From the NCBI GenBank assembly GCA_030490835.1, contig CM059977.1, positions 9,824,765 through 9,888,764 of the forward strand: a DNA stretch of 64,000 nucleotides, in the 5' to 3' direction. Source of the DNA: Annona cherimola (taxonomy: Eukaryota; Streptophyta; Magnoliopsida; Magnoliales; Annonaceae). Positions within the stretch are counted from its first letter, which is position 1, and every line of letters starts with the position of its first letter. Shown here one piece after another: positions 10,651 through 22,253 of this stretch. Below the pieces are notes generated by a model. That model was not told where the DNA came from. It worked only from the letters and a program-made list of their open reading frames with translations, and ran no database searches. The position numbers and the translations under genes were made by a program.

Positions 10651-13600
10651 TTAGATGAACAAGGGTTGGAACTTGGAACCGGTGTTACCCCAGTCCAATC
10701 CATCCCACCACTGCTTTTCGACCTCGATTTTTCCAAGAGACGGCACGCCTGCTGGGCCGCCTCGCAGCGGCTCCAGCTTCTTCAGACGAGGGCACCTCCG
10801 CACCAGAATCTCCTCAAGTGATTGCCAATCCGCTCCCGCTCCTGCATTCTGACGATGATCTCCACCTCCACCTCCCCTTTCGCAGATGCTCCGCAGCTTT
10901 GGCAGGCCTTGCAGTTTGAGCTTTCTCAGCCTTGGCAGCAGACCCTCCTTGTCCCCCACGTCCGAAATCACGACCTCCACTTGGGCGCAATCAACGACGC
11001 TGAGCTCCGCAAGATTGGGGAGCCCGTCCTTCAACTCCTTCCGCGATAACACGCTCCTCCCGAAACCTCCGCACGAGGTGACAGACAGGGTGGTGAGCCT
11101 TTGGACCGAAACCGCTTGTCCCTTGGGGAAAACATTCTCGAGGGATGGCAGATACGAAAGAATTAAGGTTTGCAGATTCTGAAGCATGCCGTTGTTTCCG
11201 TTCCCAGTTTCCAATGCTTCTGACGGCGCAAGAAATACGTTCTTCATCCCCCGGCAATTGTCCACCTTCACCGAGGTCAGGTTCTTCATCGTCCGCCACG
11301 AACCGGCGGGAAACAGATAGCCCAGCTTGCCACATTGAGACACTTGCACGTCCGTCAGGTTCCGAAGCGGCCTCTCCTCTTCCTCCCTTGACACTTCCTT
11401 CAGGTCCGGAAGGTCTTGCAATTCCAAACACCTTAAATTGTCCAGACATGCAGAGGTGTACTCCTTGAAAACGTACTGTGTCTCGTTGCACTTGTGAATG
11501 GAGAGACATTCAAGAGTCCGGAACTCATCCGTCAGAAATATCCAAGAGAAGCGGCAGTTTATCAATGTCAAGCCCGCTGTTTTCTCCAACAGGACGCTTG
11601 CGAAGGCGGCAAAGAACGTGTGGCCGATGATGTCCATGCTCTTACCTGAATGTCGGCTGCCAGCTGCTGCAAGGGGTAGAGAGTTCTCTGCCAGCCTCGT
11701 TTGAATGAGGCGGATGCGAAATTTCTTCAGGTTTTTTAGACCGGACGAGTGCATGAGCCAAGACGACTCCGGCGTCCAGTCCTCATCCACACAGTCCAGG
11801 AACAAACGAGACAAATTCTCCAAACCAGCCAGCTCCGCCAAGGAAGCCGTCCCACTGCTATTGCTTCCACCTTCACTTCCTTCATCGCCCCCCCACTTAT
11901 TGAAGCTCTGCAACATCTTCAGCTCTTCCAACTGAACCAGATTTGATAAGATTCCCTTCTTCAAGATAAGATGAGGAGTTCGAGTCAAGTCCAAGCTCCT
12001 CACGCTGGTCAGCTCCCCGATTACTGTAGGGAGCTCTCTCAACTCCTTGTTATCCGAAAAGTCCAGGAACTCAATCTGCTTCAGACTCCTCAATGGCGAC
12101 AAATCCCAATTTATGGATCGGGTGTTCCTTAGGCACAGCACCCGTAGACTAACCATTTTGGATACTGGCGTTGGGACAGGCAAAATTCTCGTGCTGCTCA
12201 GATCCAAGACCCGGAGCATTTCTCTCCCTTGCAAAAACCCATCAATCCTCTCCAACTCCTCGTTCTCTTGCAGCATCAACGTCAAAGAATCATGGGAAGG
12301 CGCTGTGTCCTGGAGCTCCTTGATTCTGCTTCGCATTACTGATATCCGCTTGTATGCTCCCCACTGCACTCTTGGCAAACCCTTCAGGCCCACTGCAGTC
12401 CTCACCACAGATTTGTAAGCGTGGTGCTTCGATGCAATGTAGATGCCTACGTCCCTGACCACATCATGCATCCTCACGGACCCTTCTACCCTTCCGTCCA
12501 ACAACAAACAGGAAGCCTTGAGCTCTGCCACCCAAGAGTGCCCTCTGTTTATTGTTCTGTCTAGGTCTCCTTCGTCTTCAAGAATTCCTTCTCCTATCCA
12601 TTGCTTGATCATCCTATCAATTTGGACATCATAATCATCTGGGTAGAGGCAGCAGAACAAGAAGCCTGGCTTCAACTCGTCCCGCAGAAGCTCATAGCTT
12701 AGTCTGATTGGCTTGTACACCTTGTCCTCCATGTCCTCAATGTCGACTGGTGCGGCTTCCTGAAGCTGTACCAGTGCATTTTCCCACACTTGGACGTCTG
12801 TTTTCCCTTTTAGTGCTGTTCCAACGGTTATAACGGCGAGAGGGAGACCCCCGCATTCTTCAAGAACTTTGTTTGCTATGTAATGTAGGGCAGGATCATC
12901 AAAAACATTCCCTGCCTTCTCTGTAAACAATTTCTTCGCTTCATCATCCCGGAGCACATCTACTTCAATTTCAGTCTGTGTTTCCATTTTGTAGCAGACA
13001 GTTATTTTTCGAGTGGTGAGAATGATCTTAGAAACCAAGAGATTGTCTCCAGAGGGAACTCCAATGTCATCCAAATCAAGCTTCTCCCACACATCATCAA
13101 GGATGAGAAGGAACTTCTCCCTCTTCAATCTGTTACATAGTTGACTTGCTCTGGAAGAGCCATTATGAAACATCAACCCAAGTCTACTGGCAATATCATC
13201 CTGGACTCGGTTTAGATCCACATCTTTGGAAACAACCACCACTATGACTTTGGTGAAATGTTGAGTCCCCATCAACTGATTGTTCAGATTTTTTACCACA
13301 GTGGTTTTGCCTACCCCACCCATACCCCATACACCAATTATTCTGTTATTTTCATCACCCAAAGCAGCCATGACTCTTTTTAATGTCGATTCCACTGATG
13401 ATAGGCCTTTGATTGATGGTGCCGACTCAGGAACGACTACCGGGGTGAGTGAAGGAAATGACAGCCTCTCGAATTCCCCAGCCTGGCGGTGCTGGACAAT
13501 GGTGACTGCCTCCTTCTTTGCTTGCTTGCTTGCACTGTATCGACATTTCTTCTTTTCTTTTGCTTCCTGCTCGATCTTCCTTCCAATCTCTTCCAGTTTC

Positions 13601-13821
13601 ATTGCTCGCTGTATCCATTTCCTTACGTCATTGATTTGATCTTCATCCTGGATGTAGCTCACTGCTTGCTCAAGATACTTTCGCCTTGCCTCTAGATCTG
13701 CTACCTGCTCGCTCAGTTGTTCAACATTTTCACGAAAATGTTTGGTGTAGCTCGCATATGACTTGACTGGAACCCACAAAGATTTGAGGATCTCGAGGAC
13801 CGAAGCCACAATTGACTCCAT
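10651..13821 (-). CDS. CC-NBS-LRR disease-resistance protein (RPS2/RPS5-like), intact, 1056 aa
   Basis: An intracellular immune receptor that senses pathogen effectors or effector-modified host proteins. Residues 1-100 form the coiled-coil region. The NB-ARC domain has P-loop GMGGVGKTT (166-174), kinase-2 LLILDDVW (238-245), RNBS-B KIILTTR (265-271), GLPL (325-328) and MHD (451-453), all intact. Residues about 535-1056 are irregular leucine-rich repeats. There is no TIR domain, and the Trp ending kinase-2 fits the CC class. The frame is open 37 codons further upstream, but I start at the ATG at 13821: the upstream part has no ATG start and a pyrimidine-rich AG acceptor lies three bases before this ATG, so it looks like a 5' UTR intron. 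A related fragment lies at 1-66. Confidence 0.93.
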   Translation of the reverse strand: MESIVASVLEILKSLWVPVKSYASYTKHFRENVEQLSEQVADLEARRKYLEQAVSYIQDEDQINDVRKWIQRAMKLEEIGRKIEQEAKEKKKCRYSASKQAKKEAVTIVQHRQAGEFERLSFPSLTPVVVPESAPSIKGLSSVESTLKRVMAALGDENNRIIGVWGMGGVGKTTVVKNLNNQLMGTQHFTKVIVVVVSKDVDLNRVQDDIASRLGLMFHNGSSRASQLCNRLKREKFLLILDDVWEKLDLDDIGVPSGDNLLVSKIILTTRKITVCYKMETQTEIEVDVLRDDEAKKLFTEKAGNVFDDPALHYIANKVLEECGGLPLAVITVGTALKGKTDVQVWENALVQLQEAAPVDIEDMEDKVYKPIRLSYELLRDELKPGFLFCCLYPDDYDVQIDRMIKQWIGEGILEDEGDLDRTINRGHSWVAELKASCLLLDGRVEGSVRMHDVVRDVGIYIASKHHAYKSVVRTAVGLKGLPRVQWGAYKRISVMRSRIKELQDTAPSHDSLTLMLQENEELERIDGFLQGREMLRVLDLSSTRILPVPTPVSKMVSLRVLCLRNTRSINWDLSPLRSLKQIEFLDFSDNKELRELPTVIGELTSVRSLDLTRTPHLILKKGILSNLVQLEELKMLQSFNKWGGDEGSEGGSNSSGTASLAELAGLENLSRLFLDCVDEDWTPESSWLMHSSGLKNLKKFRIRLIQTRLAENSLPLAAAGSRHSGKSMDIIGHTFFAAFASVLLEKTAGLTLINCRFSWIFLTDEFRTLECLSIHKCNETQYVFKEYTSACLDNLRCLELQDLPDLKEVSREEEERPLRNLTDVQVSQCGKLGYLFPAGSWRTMKNLTSVKVDNCRGMKNVFLAPSEALETGNGNNGMLQNLQTLILSYLPSLENVFPKGQAVSVQRLTTLSVTSCGGFGRSVLSRKELKDGLPNLAELSVVDCAQVEVVISDVGDKEGLLPRLRKLKLQGLPKLRSICERGGGGGDHRQNAGAGADWQSLEEILVRRCPRLKKLEPLRGGPAGVPSLGKIEVEKQWWDGLDWGNTGSKFQPLFI

Positions 13822-13824
13822 TGC

Positions 13825-13850
13825 CTGGACATCAGAAAACAAGAAAACAA
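13825..13850 (-). other. Likely 5' UTR splice acceptor of the NBS-LRR gene
   Basis: On the minus strand a T-rich tract (TGTTTTCTTGTTTTCTGATG) is followed by TCCAG and then GCAATGG, the chosen start codon. This is a good acceptor. The matching first exon is not certain; a donor GAAG/GTAAGC near 17010 in a GC-rich block is one candidate. Confidence 0.55.
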
Positions 13851-13932
13851 TAATGTCTATACCATTTAAAATCCTTATTTGGTAAAGGTTCCGAGCCTCT
13901 CCATTGCCTAGACTCCAGAAAGCCAGAAACAA

Positions 13933-15441
13933 TAATACCTGTAATAATTAAAATCCTTATTTGATAAAGGTTTTGGTGAGGCCCACCTAGGCAGTAAGAG
14001 GCTCTGTAAAAACGGCAGAAACACATGGATTGAGAAGTTCGGATGTTTGAGTACGAAAATGTAGTTTTGTTCATTCTAAAGCATGACTATTTGGTATGGC
14101 ATGCATAAATTAGAGCAAGACTATTCATCTTTGGGATGGTATAGGAACAACAGGGCAACCAAAGGCGCTCCATTTCCACCCATAATTGTGTTTTGTTATT
14201 ACTAGATGAAAGGATCCACAGCTGAGGAGTCTATCACGCATCCAATCCCTAGAAGAATTTTGGTTCACTTCATATCTTCAAACTTTGGTTGAACGCGACT
14301 AAGCCACTAAGCATGCTAGATGTGATCCAGAATAGTTTCTGCGCATACTGGTTTTTGGATCGTCATTTCATCCTGACATTTGCACATGATCAAAACGTTT
14401 TCCGAAAGATATTTGGCTGCACAACCTCGTTATATTTATTCCACATGGGTTTCCTTAGTTTTTTTTTTTTTTTTTTTGATTGAAATGGGTTTCCTTAGTT
14501 TTGATTTAGCTATTTATGGATCTATGACATAACTCCCAAGGCCAATGTCAAATTTACAGTTTCCCAAGGCCACATACGAAAATTTTTAAATAAATATTTA
14601 TAATCTGCCAACACATTTAATCATTTAAACAAACAAAAGGATTAAAGTTGAGATTTTATAATTCATCAACCCGTTTAGTAACTCATTAAACCCGTTTAAT
14701 TTAGTAAATCGTTTATAACCTATTAAAAAGGAGCACGATATACATATTTCCCCAACCATAAATCTATTTTTCCCATTTTGATTTCCTATTTTTCTCCCTT
14801 TATTTACGACTTTATAGTGTCTTCTCTGCTGTTGTGCTATGGTATGGCTATCATCATCTCTACCACCACATGCAAGTATTGCCTCTCTCTCCCTCTCCAT
14901 CTCTCTTCCTTCTTCCACATTTTTCTCGCCTTTGTCTCCTTCCCTTCCTCTCTCTCTTGTACAATCGTTCCCATCTACATTATTACTATTTTTTCATCTT
15001 TGTCCTCTCTCTCTTTGTATCACCGAGTTACCATCCTTCTTTCTGCAGGCGCGTCAAATGTACTCCCCCCTCTCGATGAAGATATAATCATATCATGTAT
15101 TCCGTCAGTATAAATCAATTCACCGCAACAATTATAAATAGCATACATTAGCTTATTTTTTATTTGCTTATAACGTATATACAACTCATTAACAAATGAC
15201 CAACTCATTTATTAAATGAATTGTAGATGGGTTAAAGTTGACGTTTTAAAAAAGAAATAATAAATTGATTAGAGTTGAGATTTTTTTTAATGAATTAGGA
15301 TTAAGCTCTAGCTCATCAAACTCGATCCATTAACACCCTTATATTTAACTAGCACTTTTGAATGCAGTGCTCTGTTTCTGATTTTAGCATTCTTAGAACA
15401 CTTCACACAAACTTAAGGAAGCAACTAATAAATAATTCATG
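13933..15441. other. Intergenic region upstream of the NBS-LRR gene
   Basis: 14570-14740 and 15170-15340 share AACCCATTTA/TTAATGAGT-type motifs in opposite orientation and end with TTAACACCC, which suggests a decayed hAT-like element with a CT-rich interior (14860-15040). Poly-T sits at about 14460-14478. The overlapping frames at 14778-15113 are translations of the CT-rich tract and are not genes. Confidence 0.4.
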
Positions 15442-15708
15442 TATTTGGGACATGATAAAACTATTGATATAAAATTTTCATATAAAAGTTTTTGAATTGA
15501 TAGAAAATAATGTGACATGATAGCATGATAGAAGTAATGATGACAAGTAAAGAGAATAAATTTAAAATAAATAAGTTAGTTGTATATATAATTGTGCTAA
15601 AATGATTAAAAAGTAGTATAGTTGTACAAGATGATGTAAAAAAATAATGTAGTTGTAAAAAGTAAAAAGCTTTAGTTGAAAAGATTTTATGGTTTCGCAA
15701 ACAACCCC
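15442..15708 (+). repeat. Tourist-like MITE, degraded copy
   Basis: The interior shares TAAAGAGAATAAA, TTAGTTGTAT and AATGATTAAAAAGTAG blocks with the clean copy at 45639-45916, in the same orientation. The right end reads CAAACAACCCC, a decayed form of the family's terminal CAAACACACCC. The left end is too worn to place exactly. Confidence 0.6.
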
Positions 15709-15731
15709 TAAATGAAAAAGTTGTTTTAATG

Positions 15732-15860
15732 CCCTATTGTAGTTCAATTGGTAAGCACTAGAAGTCTCCATAGCCATAGTTCAATTGTTGAAGAGAGTTT
15801 TGAGTTAAAATTCCCCTTGCAAGGGATCGTGAATATAGTATCAAGTCCAAACCTACAAAC
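15732..15860 (+). repeat. Possible tRNA-derived SINE
   Basis: TGTAGTTCAATTGGTAAGCAC at about 15738 resembles a Pol III A-box. A weak B-box-like GAGTTAAAATTCC follows about 70 bases on, which is further than usual. Poly-A and flanking repeats are not clear. Confidence 0.3.
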
Positions 15861-16078
15861 CAGTAACTATAGCGTGGGAAAAGGATTCGATTGCATACTT
15901 GTTAAAATAGTTGCCCAACAATCATCCGAAGTACTTTAATATTTCTGCAATTTAATAGAAGAAATATTGATATTTCTACATAAAGTTTGTCGACAACAAA
16001 TTTTGTTGCGTATGCCCTCATTGATATTTTTAGAAAAAACAATTTGAAATATTGTTTCCTATTTATCAAGATATGTTC

Positions 16079-16331
16079 CAGTGCAGTTACATGTTGAGAA
16101 AAATACTTTAAAATTGATATTTACATTAAACTATTTTATTACATTGATTTTGTATCATTTTTACATAGGGCCTATACACATCCAATTTTGATGAAAATTA
16201 ATATGATAATAAAAAAATAATTCTAAGTACAATGGGTGAAGTAGATGCATTTTTTATGATCATATAGGACTTATTTTGAACCAAATGTACTGTAAGTTAT
16301 GGTACATTTACATGCACTAGAATATTTTCCT
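16079..16331. repeat. MITE-like element, second copy of the 7728-8097 family
   Basis: 16090-16260 matches 7870-8040, with shared blocks around ATTTACATTAAAC, ACATTGATTTT and TAAGTACAATGGGTG. The right end TACATGCACTAGAATATTTTCC matches the right end of the first copy. This copy is shorter and more worn. Confidence 0.55.
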
Positions 16332-17640
16332 TATTTATTCGGGAAAATTTCTGCTTACAATCCAACTCCAGTCTGATGACATCGGTGCTTTGTCAATACA
16401 AGCTAATAGCCCCACTTTCTCCATCACTAATATTTGGATACAGATATGGATGATGAGCTCACAACATGTGACTTAATATTTTTGAAGATTTAAGAAAAAT
16501 AGTAACAATACTAGTCCTCCTAGTTAGGATTAGGAAGAGGTTGAGGTTAATTTAGATGATCAGAATAAGGACTTAAGAGATATCATAGCAAAACCAAAGC
16601 TCTGGTTGTGTCAAACGAAAGATTCGGCAAGGATGAGTCTAATGATGTGACAACACGACAAAACAAACTCCGATCTACGAAACCCAAAACTGCAAATACC
16701 CATTTTGGTTCTCGAAATTTAAGTAAAGCATACCAGATGCATGTAAACACAGCTAGTCTAGGCGGATCATGTGGGTTTAAGCAGGAAAGATTGCATAAAA
16801 TGGAGTACAGGGCAACAATACCTTAAATCAGACCAAGAAGCCAATTCACCGAGCTAATTAAGGACTGGGGATGAGACCATATGCATGAGCTTAATCGGTC
16901 TCAACAGCAGAAGCTACACATGAATAAAAGATATATCTACATCAGTAGCCCTGGGGGAAAAATCAAAAAAGATTGGAGGTTCATGAGCGGAAACTCATGG
17001 ATTGAATGCTTACCTTCACTATCCATCAATCCTTGGGGGAGACTTGAAGTCTCCCCTCTATGTGGAAAAAAAGGCAAGCATGGAGAGAAGGGAGGCCGAA
17101 GCGGTGAAGCTCCCTCAGAAATGATTGATTCCTCCGCGGGATTCCCTCGGCAGCTTGTCTTCGCACTTGCACGCGCTTGCTTGCTGGCATCACCAAATGA
17201 CCACAAACCACGTTCGTTGTAATTTCCTCTCATTTCATGGGCACTTTGCGTTGCGGCAGCCGACAAAAGATGGTGGGGAATTTGGAAAGAAGCTGAAGAT
17301 AAAAGAACAACGACAAGTTCTCATCCAAAAAAAAAAAAGAGAAGCCCTCAAAAATCATTGAATTTTAATTAATCTCAGGTAGAGATGCAAATTGCAATTA
17401 ATTGTGGTTCAAACATTTGGCATGTTACGAAATAAAATTCTGGCAAACATTTGGCATGTTACGCAATAAAATTCTGGCTCCAATCTCCCGGACACGGTCC
17501 ATATCTCCACGCTGTCCTCTTTAGCAACGGCATCAGATGGACGAGCGATAAAGCACCGCACGCCGCAGCCAACTCTTCTGCTTTCGCTCGTGGCTGAACG
17601 TAGGTAGCTGTAAACCAACCATAAGGGGCTGACCGAATGC
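16332..17640. other. Intergenic block with gene-like composition, unassigned
   Basis: 16590-16860 and 16980-17270 are richer in GC than the surroundings. A minus-strand splice donor consensus (GAAG/GTAAGC) lies near 17010 after a GC-rich stretch, so 17011-17250 could be a first non-coding exon of a minus-strand gene. No protein domain is visible. A purine-rich run ends near 17342. Confidence 0.35.
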
Positions 17641-17641
17641 A

Positions 17642-17957
17642 CTAGGCCGCATTCAGCCGCAGGCCACCCATGTGCATTTCACTTCTTTTTTTTTTTTTTT
17701 TTTTGAATTTTTTTATATAATTATTAATCTAAGAATACTTAATATGCGTATTAATTTTAAGTAATTTTGGATATTTTAAATATTTATTTTTTATTTTTAA
17801 AATAAATTACAAAAATATCACTGATTTTAAAAAATTAAAAAAGATCTAAAAATAATAAAAAGAACTATTATATATGTTAAATATAGTTAGATTAATAGTT
17901 GGATAAAATAATTTCGAAAAAAATTTAAAAATTGATTTTTGTACTAAGTGCACCGTG
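17642..17957. repeat. Fold-back element, worn copy
   Basis: Terminal segments rich in TGCA/GCAC (left CATTCAGCCGCAGG...TGTGCATTTCAC, right AAGTGCACCGTGCG) enclose an AT-rich interior whose two halves are inverted copies, with TATTAATCTAA on the left against TTAGATTAATAG on the right. The same architecture is clearest at 45066-45488. Confidence 0.5.
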
Positions 17958-18131
17958 CGACGTTCCGTAAACCAACGGAATCCAATGCTGCAGCTACAGC
18001 GATTCCAAAGAAAAAACTGACAGCAGAGCGTGGTGTAAACTGTAAATCCCACCTTTATTTATCTTATTATTATTTTGTCGGGATCTGTCTGGATGGAGTA
18101 AACGCGCAATGTAAAATTCGGAATAGAATAA

Positions 18132-19110
18132 GGAGGCGTTTGTTTAGCCCGGAATACTTTTCAAATTAAAGGTAGATGAAAAATTTTTAACATAAAAAGT
18201 TATTAATTAAAAAATAAGACGATATAATGGAGTAACGATAAGGAATAAGGAGACTAAAGTTAAAATTAATAAGTTAATTATACAGAAATAATTGAAAAGT
18301 AAGATAGTTGTATAAGCATACGTGAAAAATAATTAAAAAATAGTATATTTGTTTTCGTATTCTATAACTATCATATTTTTAATTATTTTTTACTTCTTTT
18401 CATACAAGTCTCGTACTTTTCAATCATTTTTATAAAATTATTCATACATCTAACATATTATTTTAACTTTGTTCTCTTTACTCTTCGTTATTACCCTTAT
18501 AATCCATAATCTATCACATCATTTTCTTTTATCGATTATAAATGGATTTTGCGATTTAATGAGTTAAATGGATTGGAGTATCAATTTAGTGAGTTTGACA
18601 AGTTCAATTCATGATCAACTCATTTAATTAAATATGTTAAAAGGGTCCCGTAAAATGTGTTGGTAGATTGAAAATTAATTTTTTTGATGGATTGAAAATT
18701 AGTAGCTCTACTGATAATCCATCAAAAATTAGGTTAGGTTGACCATCCAATCACACCCCTAAATTCTACATATAAGAAGCAGCCAATGTAAGGGATATCT
18801 GGGTATTATTAGACCGCTATTTGTATATGCATTCCTATGTATAGTAAGCTTTGTATTGTGATAGTTTCTAATAATTTTCAATCCATCAACATGTTTTACG
18901 CGACCCTTTTAACCTATTTAATTGAATGAGTTGATGATGGATTGAACTTATCCACCTCACGAAATGGATACTCCAATCCATTTAACTCATTAAATCGCGA
19001 AATCCATTTATAATCCATAATCTATCTTATCATTTTCTTTTATTTTAAAAATTTTTATGCAAAAGTTTTCATAAAAAGTTTTATCACTTTTCAAACATAC
19101 CTTGAATATA
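18132..19110. repeat. Nested transposon debris: Tourist-like MITEs around a large inverted repeat
   Basis: 18132-18340 is a Tourist-like MITE in plus orientation. 18345-18530 and about 19010-19107 are parts of a minus-orientation copy. Between them, arms at about 18537-18665 and 18885-19010 are inverted copies of each other with few differences, separated by about 220 bases that contain CACCCCTAA, as in hAT ends. A roughly 35-bp segment (TATAATCCATAATCTATC...) occurs on both sides of the inverted repeat. I infer a hAT-like insertion in an older MITE. Confidence 0.5.
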
Positions 19111-20160
19111 AAAAGATAAAGTGAAAATTAAGAAAAAATAGATGGGATATTTATATAAAAAGTATATAAATGTTTTTTAAAAATATGAGAAAATGAATAT
19201 AATATAGGAATAAATTTTTTTAAAAAAATAGTTAAGTGTTTACTTTGTCGTTCACCATTCCTCATTCCTATCCCCATCATTCCAAACAAAAATTAGGAAA
19301 GCAAATATCACATTCATAAAAATTTACATATTAAGAGTGCGCTTATTTAAAGGAGAATGAGAAGCGTTACAAAGTAATAATTATCCAACTATCTTACTTT
19401 TTTCATTCATGTATTCTAACAATTTAATTCTTATATTTTTCTTTATAATTATCTTATCTATTTTTATAACTACCCTGTTCATTCTAACATGTTTTGCTTA
19501 CGTGAGTGAGCGAAAAATATTAATTTTGTTACATAAGAAAAATGTACTATGTCGAGAGTACGTTGGCATTAACACAAAATCATTGTGGTAGGTCCAACTA
19601 ATCCTGATTCGATTATTCACAATTATAAGTAATTTACAACTTTTGTAATGTTTGGATCAATATAGATGGTTAAAATAGAAAGTATAACTGCTGTGATGAA
19701 GCATTTTGAGGGTTGAATGAGTATATTTCAGTTGATTCAATAAATCATCGTTTAGTGAAATTGGTTTGGACAAGTATAGTCATGTATAAAACTGTTGCCA
19801 AAACTTACAAGATGAATATAAACTTTCGCAATTATAAAATGTACAATTGTAAGAGCTGATGGCTTTTGAACGTGGTTTTGTTTAAAAGTGGACAGGATGC
19901 CCGATGAGGAGAGTGTACCGGTTATCCAGGGAGTCGAAGTTGTTACCCGTTTTGTGCCATCTTGCGTGGGAAGGGACGTGGCCTATATGGATGTCCTTAA
20001 TTGGGAGCAAGCGAGACTATAGGACGCACCATCAAATCAAATGGAGAATGCAAAAGCAGGTTGAACGAGACTAAAGTTTGCCATGTTAAAGAAATTTTTG
20101 GCCTTGATGCATGAAAGTCTTAACCTTATTCGATAAGAATTTATTTTTTACCTCAATATA
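19111..20160. other. AT-rich intergenic DNA, no gene seen
   Basis: Nothing recognisable. 19350-19480 has short blocks resembling the Tourist-like MITE interior. 19890-20050 has more balanced composition but no usable frame. Confidence 0.45.
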
Positions 20161-20164
20161 TAAA

Positions 20165-20650
20165 AGTTTTATTTCTAATGAAACCTCTCTTCTATATACT
20201 ACAATTATTTTTAATAACTTAATCCTTAATGAAAAATTTATTCTATATATTCTAGTTAATATCATTTAGATTATCATAAAAAAAAATTTCATTTATCTAA
20301 TATCAATATGAATAGTTCTATCTAAAATATGTAAAATTAGTGTAATAAGATATTTTTAATGCTAAATATCAATTTTATAGTTATATTTTTAATATCTAAA
20401 TTATCTAAATTATTATTATTATTATTATTATTATGTAGATAAATAATTTTATAAAATATTATTACATTCTAAATGCATAAATAAATAGATCTAAGTATTT
20501 TTCATAACTTACATATGAATATATATTTTTCAACAAATATAATACATACACATACTTGATTTCGATGTCCTAACTAAACAAATTGTATTCAATATAGTAA
20601 ATAAATTGAATATTCCATCAAACATCATAGTCTTAAAAGAGAGAGAGATT
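20165..20650. repeat. AT-rich MITE-like element with an ATT trinucleotide run
   Basis: The block from about 20430 (GTAGATAAATAATTTTATAAAATATTA) to 20620 matches 31085-31320 and 38520-38750. An (ATT)n microsatellite lies at about 20408-20432. The ends are not well defined in this copy. Confidence 0.45.
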
Positions 20651-20987
20651 ATAGGGAAACCCTTAATTAATAATTCATTTATATTTGGATGATAAAGAAT
20701 CTCAAAAGCAGCTCTATAAAATCACCAAGCATAACAACGTATCAATCATTTATCAATTATCACATGACACAATGGTCTCACGGAAGATATACACGCCATC
20801 TCGTGTGACGTATTTACCCATGTTCCTACGGGAATACTTCCGTGGAAACGGAAATATTGGATCCGTGCTCACAACTTTTAACTTTATAATTAATAAACAG
20901 ACAAATGCGAAGTATGATCACCGAAAAAGCCAACCTGATAATGAACTGCCAGAACCATCGATCTCTCCGGCCTGCCCTTTTCCCAGC

Positions 20988-21600
20988 TCACAATCTGTTA
21001 GCCCGGACCACAGACTCGTTGCTTGTGCAACTGCCGATGCTAATTGACATTCTCGAGCTCCTTGAATCAGTTAAATTCATGCTGTTTGACGACGGCGTAG
21101 TCATGCGCTCGTTGGCCTGTCCCAGCTCCTCGATGCTCCCAACCCCTTCCACGCTTTCCTGCAGCCGCAGTGCCAATTCAAGGTTCCACACCACATCCCC
21201 CATTGCCGGCCGGTCCACCCCACGGTCGGCCAGGCACTTCTCGGCGGTGTCAGTGAAGGTCTTCAGGCATTCCGGCATGATCATCCCTCTCAGATGCGGA
21301 TCGATGATCTCTTCCAGCATGCCCTTATTCTTGCAATGCAGGGTCCACTCGGCCAGGTTGACCTGATCCTCGGGCAATGCAGGGTCTAGAGCTTGGCGGC
21401 CGCAGAGGACTTCGAACAGAACCACTCCGAATGAGAAGACATCGGACTTATCCGTCAACTGATGGCGACGGAAGTATTCTGGATCCAGATACCCAAAGCT
21501 GCCTTTCACCATGGTGCTGACATGGGTGTCATCCAGCGTCGGGCTCATCTTCGACAGCCCGAAATCCGATACTTTGGCAACCCAGTTCTCTTCTAGGAGG
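20988..21600 (-). pseudogene. Receptor kinase B, 3' part (kinase C-lobe and tail), cut off by the retrotransposon
   Basis: This part starts right after the copia element and encodes [15 protein letters not shown], the activation segment, [13 protein letters not shown], the rest of the kinase C-lobe and a Ser-rich tail with [11 protein letters not shown], then a TGA stop at 20988-20990. It continues the frame of the 5' part at 26923 exactly once the 5-bp target duplication is counted once, so the gene was intact before the insertion (about 870 codons). Alone it has no start, no signal peptide and no ATP-binding lobe. The first in-frame ATG lies after the DFG motif. Confidence 0.92.
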
Positions 21601-22237
21601 TGTTGGGATTTTAGGCTATCCCCTTCTTGTGTAGATTAAATAGGAATGATTAATCACAGACAATAAATATTGCAAATAATAAGCAATCAAACCACGGGAA
21701 AAACACACCACAATTTTTACGTGGAAAACCCCTCTTTACCAAAGGGGAAAAACCACGGGACCCAGTCCAGGTAAATCTTCCACTATAGAATAATGGGATT
21801 ACAACGCAATGTCTTCTCTAGTCAAAACTAGAGGATTTCATCATCACAATAAGGATGGATTTCAATACAGAAATTAATCAAGGGTAGATCTCACCAAATC
21901 TGAGATGACGGCAGAATTTTCTCTCTTGATGGCTGGAAGAGATAACTGCCGTAGAATCCTTGAGCATATGACGAAAAATCCGGAGCTGCTGCTGCTGCTT
22001 CTCTGAAATCTGAGAGGGGAAGAGAGACTCTCTCTCTGACGAAAAAATTCGTCGCTGCCGAGAGAAGAAACGCTGCCTGGAGAGAAGACGCTGAGAGGAG
22101 AGGAGAGAGAGAGATACTCTCACATGCGCCGAAAGCAAAAGGAGGCAAGGGGACAAGAGTGGGTGAGGCATTATCAATAATGCCAAATGGGTGGGGCCCC
22201 CCACTTTTGACTTCACGTGGGAGGAACCCACCCAACA
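21601..22237 (-). repeat. 3' LTR of the copia element
   Basis: 637 bp with TG...CA termini in a 7-bp inverted repeat. It contains an 18-bp dyad GGCATTATCAATAATGCC at 22167-22184 and a G-box CACGTG at 22214-22219, both near the U3 start in element sense. As the downstream LTR it could drive transcripts into the 3' part of gene B. Confidence 0.95.
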
Positions 22238-22240
22238 AAT

Positions 22241-22253
22241 CTCCCCCTTCCGA
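22241..22253 (-). other. Polypurine tract of the copia element
   Basis: On the minus strand this reads GGAAGGGGGAG and ends three bases before the 3' LTR. It primes plus-strand DNA synthesis. It begins directly after the gag-pol stop codon at 22254-22256. Confidence 0.85.

Noticed and set aside
10294..10821. 175-codon plus-strand frame overlapping the NBS-LRR 3' end
   Set aside because: Its second half is antisense to the NBS-LRR gene and its first half has AT-driven composition without a domain.
14778..15113. Three overlapping plus-strand frames with Ser/Leu/Pro-rich protein
   Set aside because: They are readings of one CT-rich low-complexity tract in three frames.
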